DNA of 64,000 nt from DASZQY01 sp963843565 (GTDB lineage Bacteria; Pseudomonadota; Alphaproteobacteria; Rhizobiales; Kaistiaceae): the NCBI GenBank assembly GCA_963843565.1, contig CAWJKY010000003.1, positions 2,542,001 to 2,606,000 on the forward strand, read 5' to 3'. The stretch's first letter is position 1. Each line of letters begins with the position of its first letter. Of the stretch, positions 7,197 through 15,486 are shown in pieces. The notes beneath the pieces were generated by a model. It saw nothing but the letters and a program-made list of their open reading frames with translations. It had not been told where the DNA came from and made no database searches. The translations under genes were made by a program, and so were the position numbers.

Positions 7197-7976
7197 ATGC
7201 TGACAACGACCGCCACCTACCGACAGCTCACCAGCAACCTCGACCGCACGCTGACCCAGACCAGCGCGTCGCAGCCGGTCGCGCTCGAAACAGCTAATTA
7301 TCTCAAGAACATAGGCGACATCAAAAGCATCGACGACTTCATCAGCAACACGCGGGTCTTCAACTACGCCATGAACGCCTTTGGCCTCGGCGACATGGCG
7401 TTCGCCAAGGCGCTGATGCGCAAGGTGCTCGCCGAAGGCGTCGACGATTCGACAAGCTTCGCCAACAAGCTGTCCGACCAGCGCTTCGTGGACTTCGCGC
7501 GCGCGTTCGATTTCAAGAACAAGGGCGCCGACACGACCAGTTCGGTCGATGCCCAGCAAGGCGTCGTCGACCGCTACGTGCGCCAGACGCTGGAAGTGAA
7601 CGCCGGGGCGGACGATGAAGGGGTGCGTCTGGCGCTGTATTTCCAGCGCACCGCGCCGACGGTGAAGAGCGCCTACGGGCTGCTCGCCGACACCGCACTG
7701 TGGCAGGTGGTCAAGACTATCTACGGCTTCCCCGACGAAATGGCGAATGCCGACATCGACAAGCAGGCCCAGGCCGTCACCGCGCAACTCGACATCGCCG
7801 ACCTTCAGGATCCGGCCAAGCTCGACAAGCTCATCACCCGCTTCACGGCGGTCTGGGACGCCACGCAGAACGTCCCGAACGACCCGCGGCTCGCCCTGTT
7901 CGGCACCAATTCCAGCACGTCCATCGACCTCGACCTCGTCATGACCCTCAAATCGCTCAAGTACGGAGGGGCGTAG
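7197..7976 (+). CDS. DUF1217 flagellar-cluster protein
   Basis: 259 residues from the ATG at 7197; an in-frame ATG at 7182 is possible. The sequence (LTTTATYRQLTSNLDRTLTQ, NYLKNIGDIKSIDDFISNTR, VFNYAMNAFGLGDMAFAKAL) is characteristic of DUF1217 proteins encoded in rhizobial flagellar clusters. It is soluble and largely helical, with no signal peptide. It opens the rightward unit and its stop overlaps the flgF start. The biochemical role of the family is not known to me. Confidence 0.85.
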   Translation: MLTTTATYRQLTSNLDRTLTQTSASQPVALETANYLKNIGDIKSIDDFISNTRVFNYAMNAFGLGDMAFAKALMRKVLAEGVDDSTSFANKLSDQRFVDFARAFDFKNKGADTTSSVDAQQGVVDRYVRQTLEVNAGADDEGVRLALYFQRTAPTVKSAYGLLADTALWQVVKTIYGFPDEMANADIDKQAQAVTAQLDIADLQDPAKLDKLITRFTAVWDATQNVPNDPRLALFGTNSSTSIDLDLVMTLKSLKYGGA

Positions 7977-8701
7977 TGTCCACCGACCTTCATGTTGCCG
8001 CCTCGGCGCAGGTTGCCATCAACAGGCGCATGGAGGCGATCGCCAACAACATCGCCAACATGAACACCAGCGGGTTTCGCGCCACCGGCGTGAAGTTCTC
8101 GCAGACGCTCGAAACCGTTGGCGATTCGGAAGTGTCCTTCGCGTCGGCCGGGACGGCCTACATCACGCGCGATTCGGGGCCGATCGCCTACACCGGCAAC
8201 AGCCTCGACGTCGCCATCGACGGCGACAGCTGGCTGGGCCTCGAAACGCCAGCCGGCACGGTCTACACCCGCGACGGGCGCATGCACCTGACCGATCTCG
8301 GCGAGCTGCGCTCGGTCAACGATTACCCCGTTCTCGACCCGGGCGGGGCGCCGATCACGGTCAACCCGGCCGGCGGGCCGGTGACCATCACCGAAAGCGG
8401 CGGAATCATGCAGGGCGGCCGGCAGATCGGGGCGATCGGCATGTTCAAGATCCCCGCCGACGCCGGCCTGACGCGCTACGACAACTCCGCCGTGATCCCC
8501 GACAAGCCGGTGGAAGCGGTGGTCGACCTCACCACCAACAGCATCCGGCAGGGCTACGTGGAAGGCTCGAACGTCAATCCGATCATCGAGATGACGCGCA
8601 TGATCGAGGTTTCGCGCGCCTTCGATCAGGCAGCCAGCGCCATCGACGAGAGCGACCAGCGCGATCAGGAAGCGATCCGCACGCTGGCGCCGACCGGATA
8701 G
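7976..8701 (+). CDS. flgF: Flagellar basal-body rod protein FlgF
   Basis: 241 residues with a GTG start that overlaps the preceding TAG (TAGTG). A strong GGAGGGG ribosome-binding site about eight bases upstream supports it. The N-terminal motif is IANNIANMNTSGFRATGVKF, the central part NSLDVAIDGDSWLGLETPAG, and the C-terminal part GYVEGSNVNPIIEMTRMIEV. FlgF is a rod subunit between FlgC and FlgG. Shorter than FlgG, as usual. Confidence 0.95.
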   Translation: MSTDLHVAASAQVAINRRMEAIANNIANMNTSGFRATGVKFSQTLETVGDSEVSFASAGTAYITRDSGPIAYTGNSLDVAIDGDSWLGLETPAGTVYTRDGRMHLTDLGELRSVNDYPVLDPGGAPITVNPAGGPVTITESGGIMQGGRQIGAIGMFKIPADAGLTRYDNSAVIPDKPVEAVVDLTTNSIRQGYVEGSNVNPIIEMTRMIEVSRAFDQAASAIDESDQRDQEAIRTLAPTG

Positions 8702-8711
8702 CGCTTTCGCC

Positions 8712-10034
8712 ATGAACCGCCTCGAACGCCTCGCCGGCGCGGTCAAGGCCGCAAGCGTCGAGCTGCCGTTCGTGGAGCTCGGCGGCGTGGTCCGCGAGGT
8801 TGCGCCCAGCCACTACCGCGTGCGCGGCATCTCCAGTGTCGTGAAGCTTGGCGACCGGGTGCGGCTCGACGCCGGCGGCCGCTCGGCGATCGGCGAAGTG
8901 GTGCGCGTCGACGAGGCGGCGGCGACGGTCAAGCCGTTCAACAGCCGCTTCTCGGTCGGCATCGGCATGGTCGCGCGGCTGATCGGCGCGATGCATCTGA
9001 GGCCGGCGCCAGAGTGGAAGGGCCGCGTCATCAATGCGCTCGGCGAGCCGGTCGACGGGGCGGGTCCGCTACCCGCCGGGGAAAAGCCGGTTGCCATCGA
9101 CGTTGCGCCGCCGGCGGCCATGGTGCGCGGCCGCGTGACCCAGCCGCTGAAGACGGGCGTGCGCGTGATCGACCTGTTCACGCCGCTGTGCCGGGGCCAG
9201 CGCGTCGGCGTCTTCGCGGGATCGGGCGTCGGCAAGTCGACGCTGCTGGCCATGCTGGCGCGCTCGACCGAGTTCGACACGGTGGTGGTGGCGCTGGTCG
9301 GCGAGCGCGGCCGCGAGGTTCGCGAGTTTCTGGAAGGGCCGCTCGCCGAGAACCGCGGCCGCTCCGTCACGGTGGTCGCGACCGGCGACGAAAGCCCGAT
9401 GATGCGGCGCCTGGCGCTGCTCTCCGCGACGTCGATCGCCGAGTATTTCCGCGACCGCGGGGAGTCGGTGCTGCTCATCGCCGACTCGGTCACGCGCTAC
9501 GCCCATGCGGCGCGCGACGTAGCCCTGGCGGCGGGCGAACCGGCCGTGGCCCGTGGCTATGCGCCCAGTGTTTTCAGTGACTTACCGAAGATTCTCGAAC
9601 GCGCCGGGCCGGGCCCGACCGGCTCCGGCACGATCACCGGCATCTTCGCGGTGCTGGTCGACGGCGACGACCACAACGACCCCGTCGCCGACTCGATCCG
9701 CGGCACGCTCGACGGTCACATCGTGCTCGATCGCGCCGTCGCCGACCAGGGCCGCTATCCGGCGGTCAACGTGCTGGGCTCGATCTCGCGGCTTGCCGAT
9801 CTCGCGTGGACGGCGGACCAGCGGGTGCTGGTGCGCAGCCTCAAGACCATGATCGCGCGCTACGAGGACACGCGGGATTTGCGCACCATGGGGGGCTACA
9901 CCGCCGGCACCGACGCCGAACTCGACCGCGCGGTGGCGATCGTGCCGCGCGTCTATGCGGCCTTGCGGCAGGACCCCTCCGATCGTCCGAGCATCGACGT
10001 GTTCGGCGACCTGGCGATGCTGCTGCGCCCCTGA
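8712..10034 (+). CDS. fliI: Flagellum-specific ATPase FliI
   Basis: 440 residues. Walker A AGSGVGKST at residues 169-177, Walker B-type segment (ESVLLIADSVTRYAHAARD) and the F1-like catalytic block VALVGERGREVREF. The N-terminal beta-barrel and the FliI-type C-terminus are present. It powers or energises substrate delivery to the flagellar export gate in the cytoplasm, normally with FliH and FliJ. It follows flgF by 10 bases; no fliH was found nearby. Confidence 0.97.
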   Translation: MNRLERLAGAVKAASVELPFVELGGVVREVAPSHYRVRGISSVVKLGDRVRLDAGGRSAIGEVVRVDEAAATVKPFNSRFSVGIGMVARLIGAMHLRPAPEWKGRVINALGEPVDGAGPLPAGEKPVAIDVAPPAAMVRGRVTQPLKTGVRVIDLFTPLCRGQRVGVFAGSGVGKSTLLAMLARSTEFDTVVVALVGERGREVREFLEGPLAENRGRSVTVVATGDESPMMRRLALLSATSIAEYFRDRGESVLLIADSVTRYAHAARDVALAAGEPAVARGYAPSVFSDLPKILERAGPGPTGSGTITGIFAVLVDGDDHNDPVADSIRGTLDGHIVLDRAVADQGRYPAVNVLGSISRLADLAWTADQRVLVRSLKTMIARYEDTRDLRTMGGYTAGTDAELDRAVAIVPRVYAALRQDPSDRPSIDVFGDLAMLLRP

Positions 10035-10051
10035 AGGTTGCGCCACAGCCC

Positions 10052-10062
10052 CACGCAAGCCT
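10052..10062 (+). promoter_or_regulatory. CGCAAGCC-type motif upstream of flgE
   Basis: CACGCAAGCCT lies in the 82-base gap between fliI and flgE, about 55 bases before the flgE ATG, in the same orientation as the longer matches before motA and flhA. It is a candidate element for a second transcript beginning at flgE. Evidence is motif recurrence only. Confidence 0.3.
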
Positions 10063-10116
10063 GTCCCGCTAGGGCTGGAGCGCCACTGTACCGTTTTTAT
10101 GATCGAGGATGAGCCT

Positions 10117-11373
10117 ATGAGCCTCTACGGCGTGATGCGCACCGGCGTTTCCGGGATGAATGCCCAGTCGACCAAGCTGGGTACCATTGCCGACAACATC
10201 GCCAATGCGGGCACCACCGGCTACAAGGCGGCCTCGACGCAGTTTTCGGCATTGATCCTCGACAGCAACGCCAACGCCTACAACTCGGGCGCCGTTGCCA
10301 CCAGCGTGCGCCACGCGATCGGCACGCAGGGCGCGCTGACCTATACGACCTCGCCGACCGACCTCGGCATCCAGGGCAGCGGCTTCCTGATCGTCTCCGA
10401 CCCGAACGGCCAACCGTTTCTGACCCGCGCCGGTTCGTTCGTCACCGACGCGGCGACCGGTAACCTGGTCAATTCGGCCGGCTACACGCTCCTCGGCTAC
10501 CCGCTCGACGACGGCAACCCGAACGCCGTGCTGAACGGCATGGGCAACCTGAAGCCGGTCAACATGACCGACAAGAACCTGAAGGCAGTTCCCTCGACCG
10601 CCGGCACCTTCACGGTCAACCTGCCCGCGAACTCGACGCTGGTCACCGGCGATACGCCCGCCGACAACCTGTCCACCTCGGCCTTCACGGTGAAGTCGTC
10701 GGTCGTCGCCTACGACAACATCGGCAATGCGATCACCCTCGACGTCTACATGACCAAGACGGCGACCTCGCCGGATACCTGGCAGGTCGCGGTGTTCGAC
10801 CAGTCGACGGCGGCTTCGGGCGGCGGCTTCCCCTATACCTCCGGCCCGCTCGCGACGGATACGCTGACCTTCGACGGCACGGGCACGCTCGCCAGCGGCG
10901 GGTCCATCGCCGTACCGGTGCCGAACGGCTCCACGCTCACCCTCGACATGTCGGGCAGCACGCAGCTCGCCACCGACTTCACGCCGATGAACGTCACCAT
11001 CAACGGCAACGCGCCGTCGAGCATCTCCGGCGTCAATATCGACAACGACGGCACCGTCTACGCGACCTACGAAAACGGCTCGCGGGTCGCCGCCTTCCGC
11101 ATCCCGCTCGCCAACGTGCCGAGCCCCGACAATCTGCAGCCCGTGCCCGGCGACGCTTTCGCCATCACCACCGCCTCGGGCGACGTCCAGATCGGCTTCC
11201 CGACCGAGGGCGGCCGCGGCAAGCTCATTTCCGGTGCGCTCGAGCAATCCAACGTGGACATGGCCTCGGAGCTCACCGACATGATCGCCGCGCAGCGCGA
11301 CTACACGGCCAACTCCAAGGTCGTGCAGACGAGTTCCGAGCTGCTCGACGTGCTGATGAATCTGAAGCGGTAA
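10117..11373 (+). CDS. flgE: Flagellar hook protein FlgE
   Basis: 418 residues from the ATG with a GAGGATGAG ribosome-binding site; an in-frame ATG at 10099 lacks one. The N-terminus is MSLYGVMRTGVSGMNAQSTK then IADNIANAGTTGYKAASTQF. The central, variable surface domain is Ser/Thr/Gly rich. The C-terminus is GALEQSNVDMASELTDMIAA then QRDYTANSKVVQTSSELLDV. It polymerises into the hook outside the cell. The length is close to that of other alphaproteobacterial hook proteins. Confidence 0.96.
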   Translation: MSLYGVMRTGVSGMNAQSTKLGTIADNIANAGTTGYKAASTQFSALILDSNANAYNSGAVATSVRHAIGTQGALTYTTSPTDLGIQGSGFLIVSDPNGQPFLTRAGSFVTDAATGNLVNSAGYTLLGYPLDDGNPNAVLNGMGNLKPVNMTDKNLKAVPSTAGTFTVNLPANSTLVTGDTPADNLSTSAFTVKSSVVAYDNIGNAITLDVYMTKTATSPDTWQVAVFDQSTAASGGGFPYTSGPLATDTLTFDGTGTLASGGSIAVPVPNGSTLTLDMSGSTQLATDFTPMNVTINGNAPSSISGVNIDNDGTVYATYENGSRVAAFRIPLANVPSPDNLQPVPGDAFAITTASGDVQIGFPTEGGRGKLISGALEQSNVDMASELTDMIAAQRDYTANSKVVQTSSELLDVLMNLKR

Positions 11374-11423
11374 TTCTCCCCGGACGGAGCGACACTTGAC
11401 CGCCCGTTGATGATCTCGACATC

Positions 11424-12890
11424 ATGAGTCTCTCCATCGCCCTCAACACGGCCCGGTCGTCGCTCGCGACGACCGCGCGCCAGATTGCCGTCTCCGGCTC
11501 CAATATCCAGGGCGCCGACGATCCCAACCGCAGCCGCAAGATCGCCGCGCAGACGACCGATGCCGAGGGCGCCGTCCGCGTCATCTCCGTCACCCGCGCC
11601 ACCGATCTGCCGGTCTTCTACCGGCTGTTGTCGTCGCGCTCGACCACGTCGGGGCAGAACGCGGTGCTCGACGGGCTGACCCGGCTCAGCGATACCGTCG
11701 GGGACCCCGCCGACGGCAATTCACCGTCCGGGAAGCTCGCCGACCTCATCACCGCGCTGCAGGCGCAGGCCAACCAGCCGAGCGACCGCAACCTTGCCCA
11801 GGCGACCGTGACCGCGGCGAAGTCGCTGGTCTCGACCCTTTCCAGCGCGTCCGACACGGTCGAATCGATCCGCAACGACGCGGACGGCGCCATCGCTTCG
11901 TCGGTGGACAAGCTCAACGACCTCCTCACCCAGTTCACCGACGTCAACCAGCTCGTCGTGCGCAAGACGATTGCCGGCGAGGACGTCAGCGACGCGCTCG
12001 ACAAGCGCGATGCGCTGCTCGGCCAGATCAGCGACGAGGTCGGCGTCTCGGTCGTCAGCCGCGCCAACAACGACGTGGCCATCTACACCGATGGCGGGGT
12101 CACGCTGTTCGACAAGACGGCCCGCACCGTCTCGTTCAGCCCGACGGCGGCGCTGGCGCCGGGCGTCAGCGGAAACCCGGTCTACATCGACGGCGTCCCG
12201 GTCACCGGCGCCTCGGGGACGATGCTGCTGCGCGGCGGCAATATCGCGGGCCTCGCCACGCTCCGCGACACGGTCGCGCCGATGTATCAGGCCCAGCTCG
12301 ACGAGATGGCCCGCGGTCTCGTGACCTCCTTCGCCGAGTCCGACCAGTCGGGCGGCGGCGGGCCCGACCTTGCCGGGCTGTTCACGTGGTCCGGCGGCCC
12401 GGGCCTGCCCGCGGCCGGTACGCTCTCCGACGGCATTGCTGCCTCCCTCAAGGTCAACCCGGCGGTCGACCCGTCGCAGGGTGGCAGCCTCGACAAGGTG
12501 CGCGACGGCGGCATCAACGGCGCCAGCTACGCCTACAACGATACGGGTGCGGCGAGCTTCTCCGATCGCCTCAACGGGCTCTTGTCCAGCATCAACACGC
12601 CACTTGCCTTCGACGGCGCCTCGGGCCTGGAGTCGGGCACCAGCCTGTCGACATTCGCCACCGCGTCGGTGAGCTGGCTGGAAGGCCAGCGCAAGGCCGC
12701 GTCGGACAATGCCGATTATCAGTCGGCGCTGATGTCGCGCGCCAGCGAAGCCCTGTCGAACGCCACCGGCGTCAACATCGACGACGAGTACGCCACCCAG
12801 CTTCAGCTCGAGCAGAGCTACCAGGCGTCCTCCAAGCTGATCACCGTGATCAACACCATGTTCAAGACGCTCCTCGACGCGGTCGCGTAG
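11424..12890 (+). CDS. flgK: Flagellar hook-associated protein FlgK (HAP1)
   Basis: 488 residues. The N-terminus SLSIALNTARSSLATTARQI and SGSNIQGADDPNRSRK fit FlgK. The middle has the heptad-like DALDKRDALLGQISDEVGVS (usually K-RD-LL--L). The C-terminus is IDDEYATQLQLEQSYQASSK LITVINTMFKTLLDAV, the FlgK end. It forms the first hook-filament junction layer and is exported by the flagellar system. Confidence 0.95.
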   Translation: MSLSIALNTARSSLATTARQIAVSGSNIQGADDPNRSRKIAAQTTDAEGAVRVISVTRATDLPVFYRLLSSRSTTSGQNAVLDGLTRLSDTVGDPADGNSPSGKLADLITALQAQANQPSDRNLAQATVTAAKSLVSTLSSASDTVESIRNDADGAIASSVDKLNDLLTQFTDVNQLVVRKTIAGEDVSDALDKRDALLGQISDEVGVSVVSRANNDVAIYTDGGVTLFDKTARTVSFSPTAALAPGVSGNPVYIDGVPVTGASGTMLLRGGNIAGLATLRDTVAPMYQAQLDEMARGLVTSFAESDQSGGGGPDLAGLFTWSGGPGLPAAGTLSDGIAASLKVNPAVDPSQGGSLDKVRDGGINGASYAYNDTGAASFSDRLNGLLSSINTPLAFDGASGLESGTSLSTFATASVSWLEGQRKAASDNADYQSALMSRASEALSNATGVNIDDEYATQLQLEQSYQASSKLITVINTMFKTLLDAVA

Positions 12891-12897
12891 CCGAGCG

Positions 12898-13929
12898 ATG
12901 CGAACCACGACGATCTCGACAGCATCGCTTCTCGGCACGCCGCGTACCGGCATCCAGCGCATGCAGCAGGACCTCGTGCGCCTGAACAAGGAGGTGGTCA
13001 CATCCCGCATGGCCGACGTCGGACTCAATCTCGGGTCGGCAACGGGACGCAGTGTCACCCTTCACATCGACACTCGCTCGCTCGCTGCCTTCGCCGCCAG
13101 CAACAACGCCCTCGACACGCGCCTGCAGGTCACGCAGGCGGCGCTCGGCAAGCTCAACTCGAGCGCCAGCGACTTTCTCAACCAGATCATCAGTGCCTCG
13201 GCCACCGACGGCAGCTCGATCAAGCAGCTGGCCCAGTCGGCGCTGTCCGGATTCATCGGCGACATGAACGCGGCCGACGGGGACGACCATCTGTTCGGCG
13301 GTATCAATAGCGGCCAGGCGCCGATCGCCGCTTTCGACGCCGGCCCGAAGGGGGCAATCGACGCGGCCTTCCTCGCCAAGTTCGGCTTCGCCCAGGACGA
13401 TCCGCAGGCCGCCAACATCACCGACACCCAGATGTCGGACTTCCTGGACAACGAGTTCTCGCAGATCTTCGCCGATCCTGAATGGGGCACCACCTGGTCG
13501 AGCGCCTCGAGCACCGCCGTCACCAACCGCATATCGGCAAGCCAGACCGTCACGTCGTCGGTCACGGCGAACGAACCAGCCATGCGCAAGCTTGCGATGG
13601 TCTATTCGATGGTAGCCGGATTGGGCGTCGACAACCTGAGCGCGGAAGCGCGCAAGGTGGTCCTCGACAAGGCGGCCGGTCTCGCCGGCGAGGCGACCGG
13701 GGGGCTGACGTCGCTGCAGGCGAGTCTCGGCAGCACGCAGGTTCAGGTCAAGGACGCCATGGATCGACAGAGCTTGCAACAGTCCATTCTTCAACAGCGG
13801 ATCGGCACGCTGGAAGGCGTCGATCCCGCGGAGGCCAAGGTGCAGATCGACACGCTGTCCACCCAGATCGAGATGTCGTACTCGCTGACCGCCAAGCTGC
13901 TGCAAATGAGCATCCTCAACTACGCCTAG
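12898..13929 (+). CDS. flgL: Flagellar hook-associated protein FlgL (HAP3), flagellin family
   Basis: 343 residues, starting 7 bases after the flgK stop. It has the helical D0/D1 ends: RTGIQRMQQDLVRLNKEVVT at the N-terminus and STQIEMSYSLTAKLLQMSIL at the C-terminus. FlgL is the junction protein that caps FlgK and joins the filament. The position after flgK and lack of a long variable centre favour FlgL over flagellin; no flagellin gene is in the window. Confidence 0.92.
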   Translation: MRTTTISTASLLGTPRTGIQRMQQDLVRLNKEVVTSRMADVGLNLGSATGRSVTLHIDTRSLAAFAASNNALDTRLQVTQAALGKLNSSASDFLNQIISASATDGSSIKQLAQSALSGFIGDMNAADGDDHLFGGINSGQAPIAAFDAGPKGAIDAAFLAKFGFAQDDPQAANITDTQMSDFLDNEFSQIFADPEWGTTWSSASSTAVTNRISASQTVTSSVTANEPAMRKLAMVYSMVAGLGVDNLSAEARKVVLDKAAGLAGEATGGLTSLQASLGSTQVQVKDAMDRQSLQQSILQQRIGTLEGVDPAEAKVQIDTLSTQIEMSYSLTAKLLQMSILNYA

Positions 13930-13956
13930 TGTGAGAAGAGTCAGGAAACGCCCAGC

Positions 13957-14307
13957 ATGTACAAGATGTCCTACGCCGAAGTGATGGAATCGGACGCGCG
14001 CGAGGCGCGGGCGCGCGAGCGCATCGCCTTCGACCACGCGATCGAGCTGATGAAGCGCGCCGAAGCCGCCGCCGGCGACCGCGCTACCGAGACCGCCGAA
14101 GCCGTCCAGTATCTGCAGAAGCTGTGGATGTTCTTCATCGAGAACCTGACGAGCCCGGACAACGAGCTCGGCGGCTCGCTGAAGAACGACCTCATCTCCA
14201 TCGGCCTGTGGGCGATCGCCGAATCGGATCGCGTGCTCGCCGACAACTCCAAGAGCCTGTCGCCGCTCATCGACGTAAACGCCGCCATCCGCGACGGGCT
14301 GGCATGA
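13957..14307 (+). CDS. flaF: Flagellar biosynthesis regulator FlaF
   Basis: 116 residues. MSYAEVMESDAREARARERI, a helical segment to residue 45, and LWMFFIENLTSPDNELGGSL plus LISIGLWAIAESDRVLADNS match FlaF. In Caulobacter, FlaF promotes flagellin synthesis or secretion and opposes FlbT. Its stop overlaps the flbT start (ATGA), so the two are translationally coupled. Confidence 0.95.
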   Translation: MYKMSYAEVMESDAREARARERIAFDHAIELMKRAEAAAGDRATETAEAVQYLQKLWMFFIENLTSPDNELGGSLKNDLISIGLWAIAESDRVLADNSKSLSPLIDVNAAIRDGLA

Positions 14308-14723
14308 ACAAGTCGATCAATATCTCGCTCAAGGCCGGCGAGCGCATCTACCTCAACGGAGCGGTGGTGCGCGTCGACCGCAAGGTTTCGTTCGAGATTC
14401 TGAACGACGTCGCTTTCCTGCTGGAAACGCACGTGCTTCAGCCCGAGCAGACGACGACCCCGCTGCGCCAGCTCTATTTCGTGCTGCAGGCGATCCTCAT
14501 GGACCCGAAGAACGGCGCCACCGGCCTGATGCTCTTCCGCGAGATCTTTCCGACCACGGTCGCCTCGTTCTCCAACCGGACGGTGGTCGCCGGCCTCATC
14601 GACGTCTCGACGCATGTCGACAACGGACAGGTCTTCGCCGCCATGCGCAAGCTGCGCGAGCTGTTCACGATCGAGGACAGCATTCTGAACGGTGCCGCCA
14701 AGAAATCGCCGCAAGCGGCCTGA
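14304..14723 (+). CDS. flbT: Flagellin mRNA-destabilising regulator FlbT
   Basis: 139 residues from the ATG that overlaps flaF. INISLKAGERIYLNGAVVRV, DRKVSFEILNDVAFLLETHV, QLYFVLQAILMDP and a C-terminal helix are the FlbT pattern. In Caulobacter FlbT binds the flagellin 5' leader and lowers its stability until hook assembly is complete. The flaF-flbT pair is restricted to alphaproteobacteria and is one of the best taxonomic clues here. Confidence 0.95.
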   Translation: MNKSINISLKAGERIYLNGAVVRVDRKVSFEILNDVAFLLETHVLQPEQTTTPLRQLYFVLQAILMDPKNGATGLMLFREIFPTTVASFSNRTVVAGLIDVSTHVDNGQVFAAMRKLRELFTIEDSILNGAAKKSPQAA

Positions 14724-14740
14724 ACCAAGGACGAAACCCC

Positions 14741-15160
14741 ATGAGTCTCCTCACAGTCCGCCCGATCGAGACCCACACGAGCGCATCCGACCCGACGCCG
14801 GCCCCGGCCCAGGGGTCGGGCGGCCCCAGCCAGCTCGACTACAACGCGTTCCTGAAGCTGCTCATCGCGCAGCTCAAGAATCAGGACCCGACCAATCCGA
14901 CCGACGGCACCCAGTTCGTCGCGCAGCTCGCCACCTTCTCGCAGGTCGAGCAGGGCATCGCCACCAACAAGAAGCTCGAATCGCTGCTCACCTCGCAGTC
15001 GCTGACGCTCGCCGACGCCGTCATCGGCCACACGGTGACCTCGGCCGACGGAAAGACAAAGGGCGTCGTGACGTCGGTGACCATCACCTCCGACGGCCCG
15101 GTGGCCACGCTTGCGGACGGCAGCACCATCACGCTCGGCGACGGCATCAAGATCGAATGA
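14741..15160 (+). CDS. flgD: Flagellar hook assembly scaffold FlgD, short form
   Basis: 139 residues. The conserved N-terminal region LDYNAFLKLLIAQLKNQDPT, NPTDGTQFVAQLATFSQVEQ and GIATNKKLESLL is the FlgD signature. The C-terminal part is short (GHTVTSADGKTKGVVTSVTI), so the Fn3/tudor-like domains of enterobacterial FlgD are largely absent, as in many Hyphomicrobiales. FlgD caps the growing hook and is then replaced by FlgK. It overlaps fliQ by four bases. Confidence 0.95.
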   Translation: MSLLTVRPIETHTSASDPTPAPAQGSGGPSQLDYNAFLKLLIAQLKNQDPTNPTDGTQFVAQLATFSQVEQGIATNKKLESLLTSQSLTLADAVIGHTVTSADGKTKGVVTSVTITSDGPVATLADGSTITLGDGIKIE

Positions 15161-15423
15161 ACGAAGCCGACGCAGTCGAGCTCCTCTACGGGGCCATCTG
15201 GACGATCATCGTCGCGGCCGGCCCGGCGGTGCTTGCCGCCATGGTCGTCGGCGTCGCCATCGCCCTCTTCCAGGCGCTGACGCAGGTTCAGGAAATGACC
15301 CTGACCTTCATCCCGAAGATCATCGCCATCCTGCTGGTGACCGCCGCGACCGGCTCGTTCATCGGCTCGCAGATCTTCGCCTTCGCCAGCGAAACCTACA
15401 GCCACATCGGCCAGGGCTTCTAG
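15157..15423 (+). CDS. fliQ: Flagellar export-gate protein FliQ
   Basis: 88 residues with two membrane helices (IVAAGPAVLAAMVVGVAIAL and FIPKIIAILLVTAATGSFIG) and the conserved ALFQALTQVQEMTLTFIPK loop between them. FliQ wraps around FliP/FliR in the export gate. It starts within the flgD stop (ATGA). fliP is not in this window. Confidence 0.96.
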   Translation: MNEADAVELLYGAIWTIIVAAGPAVLAAMVVGVAIALFQALTQVQEMTLTFIPKIIAILLVTAATGSFIGSQIFAFASETYSHIGQGF

Positions 15424-15452
15424 CTGTCGTCGCCGCAGGCGGCGCGCACCAT

Positions 15453-15465
15453 CCTCGCGCAAGCC
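15453..15465 (+). promoter_or_regulatory. Shared 13-mer CCTCGCGCAAGCC upstream of flhA
   Basis: Exact match to the minus-strand copy at 7109-7121, located in the 63-base gap before flhA, 21 bases from the GTG start. It is followed by CCGGCTGACAAATT. It could mark an internal promoter for the flhA-fliR group; no experimental basis is available from sequence alone. Confidence 0.4.
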
Positions 15466-15486
15466 CCGGCTGACAAATTCGCCGGC

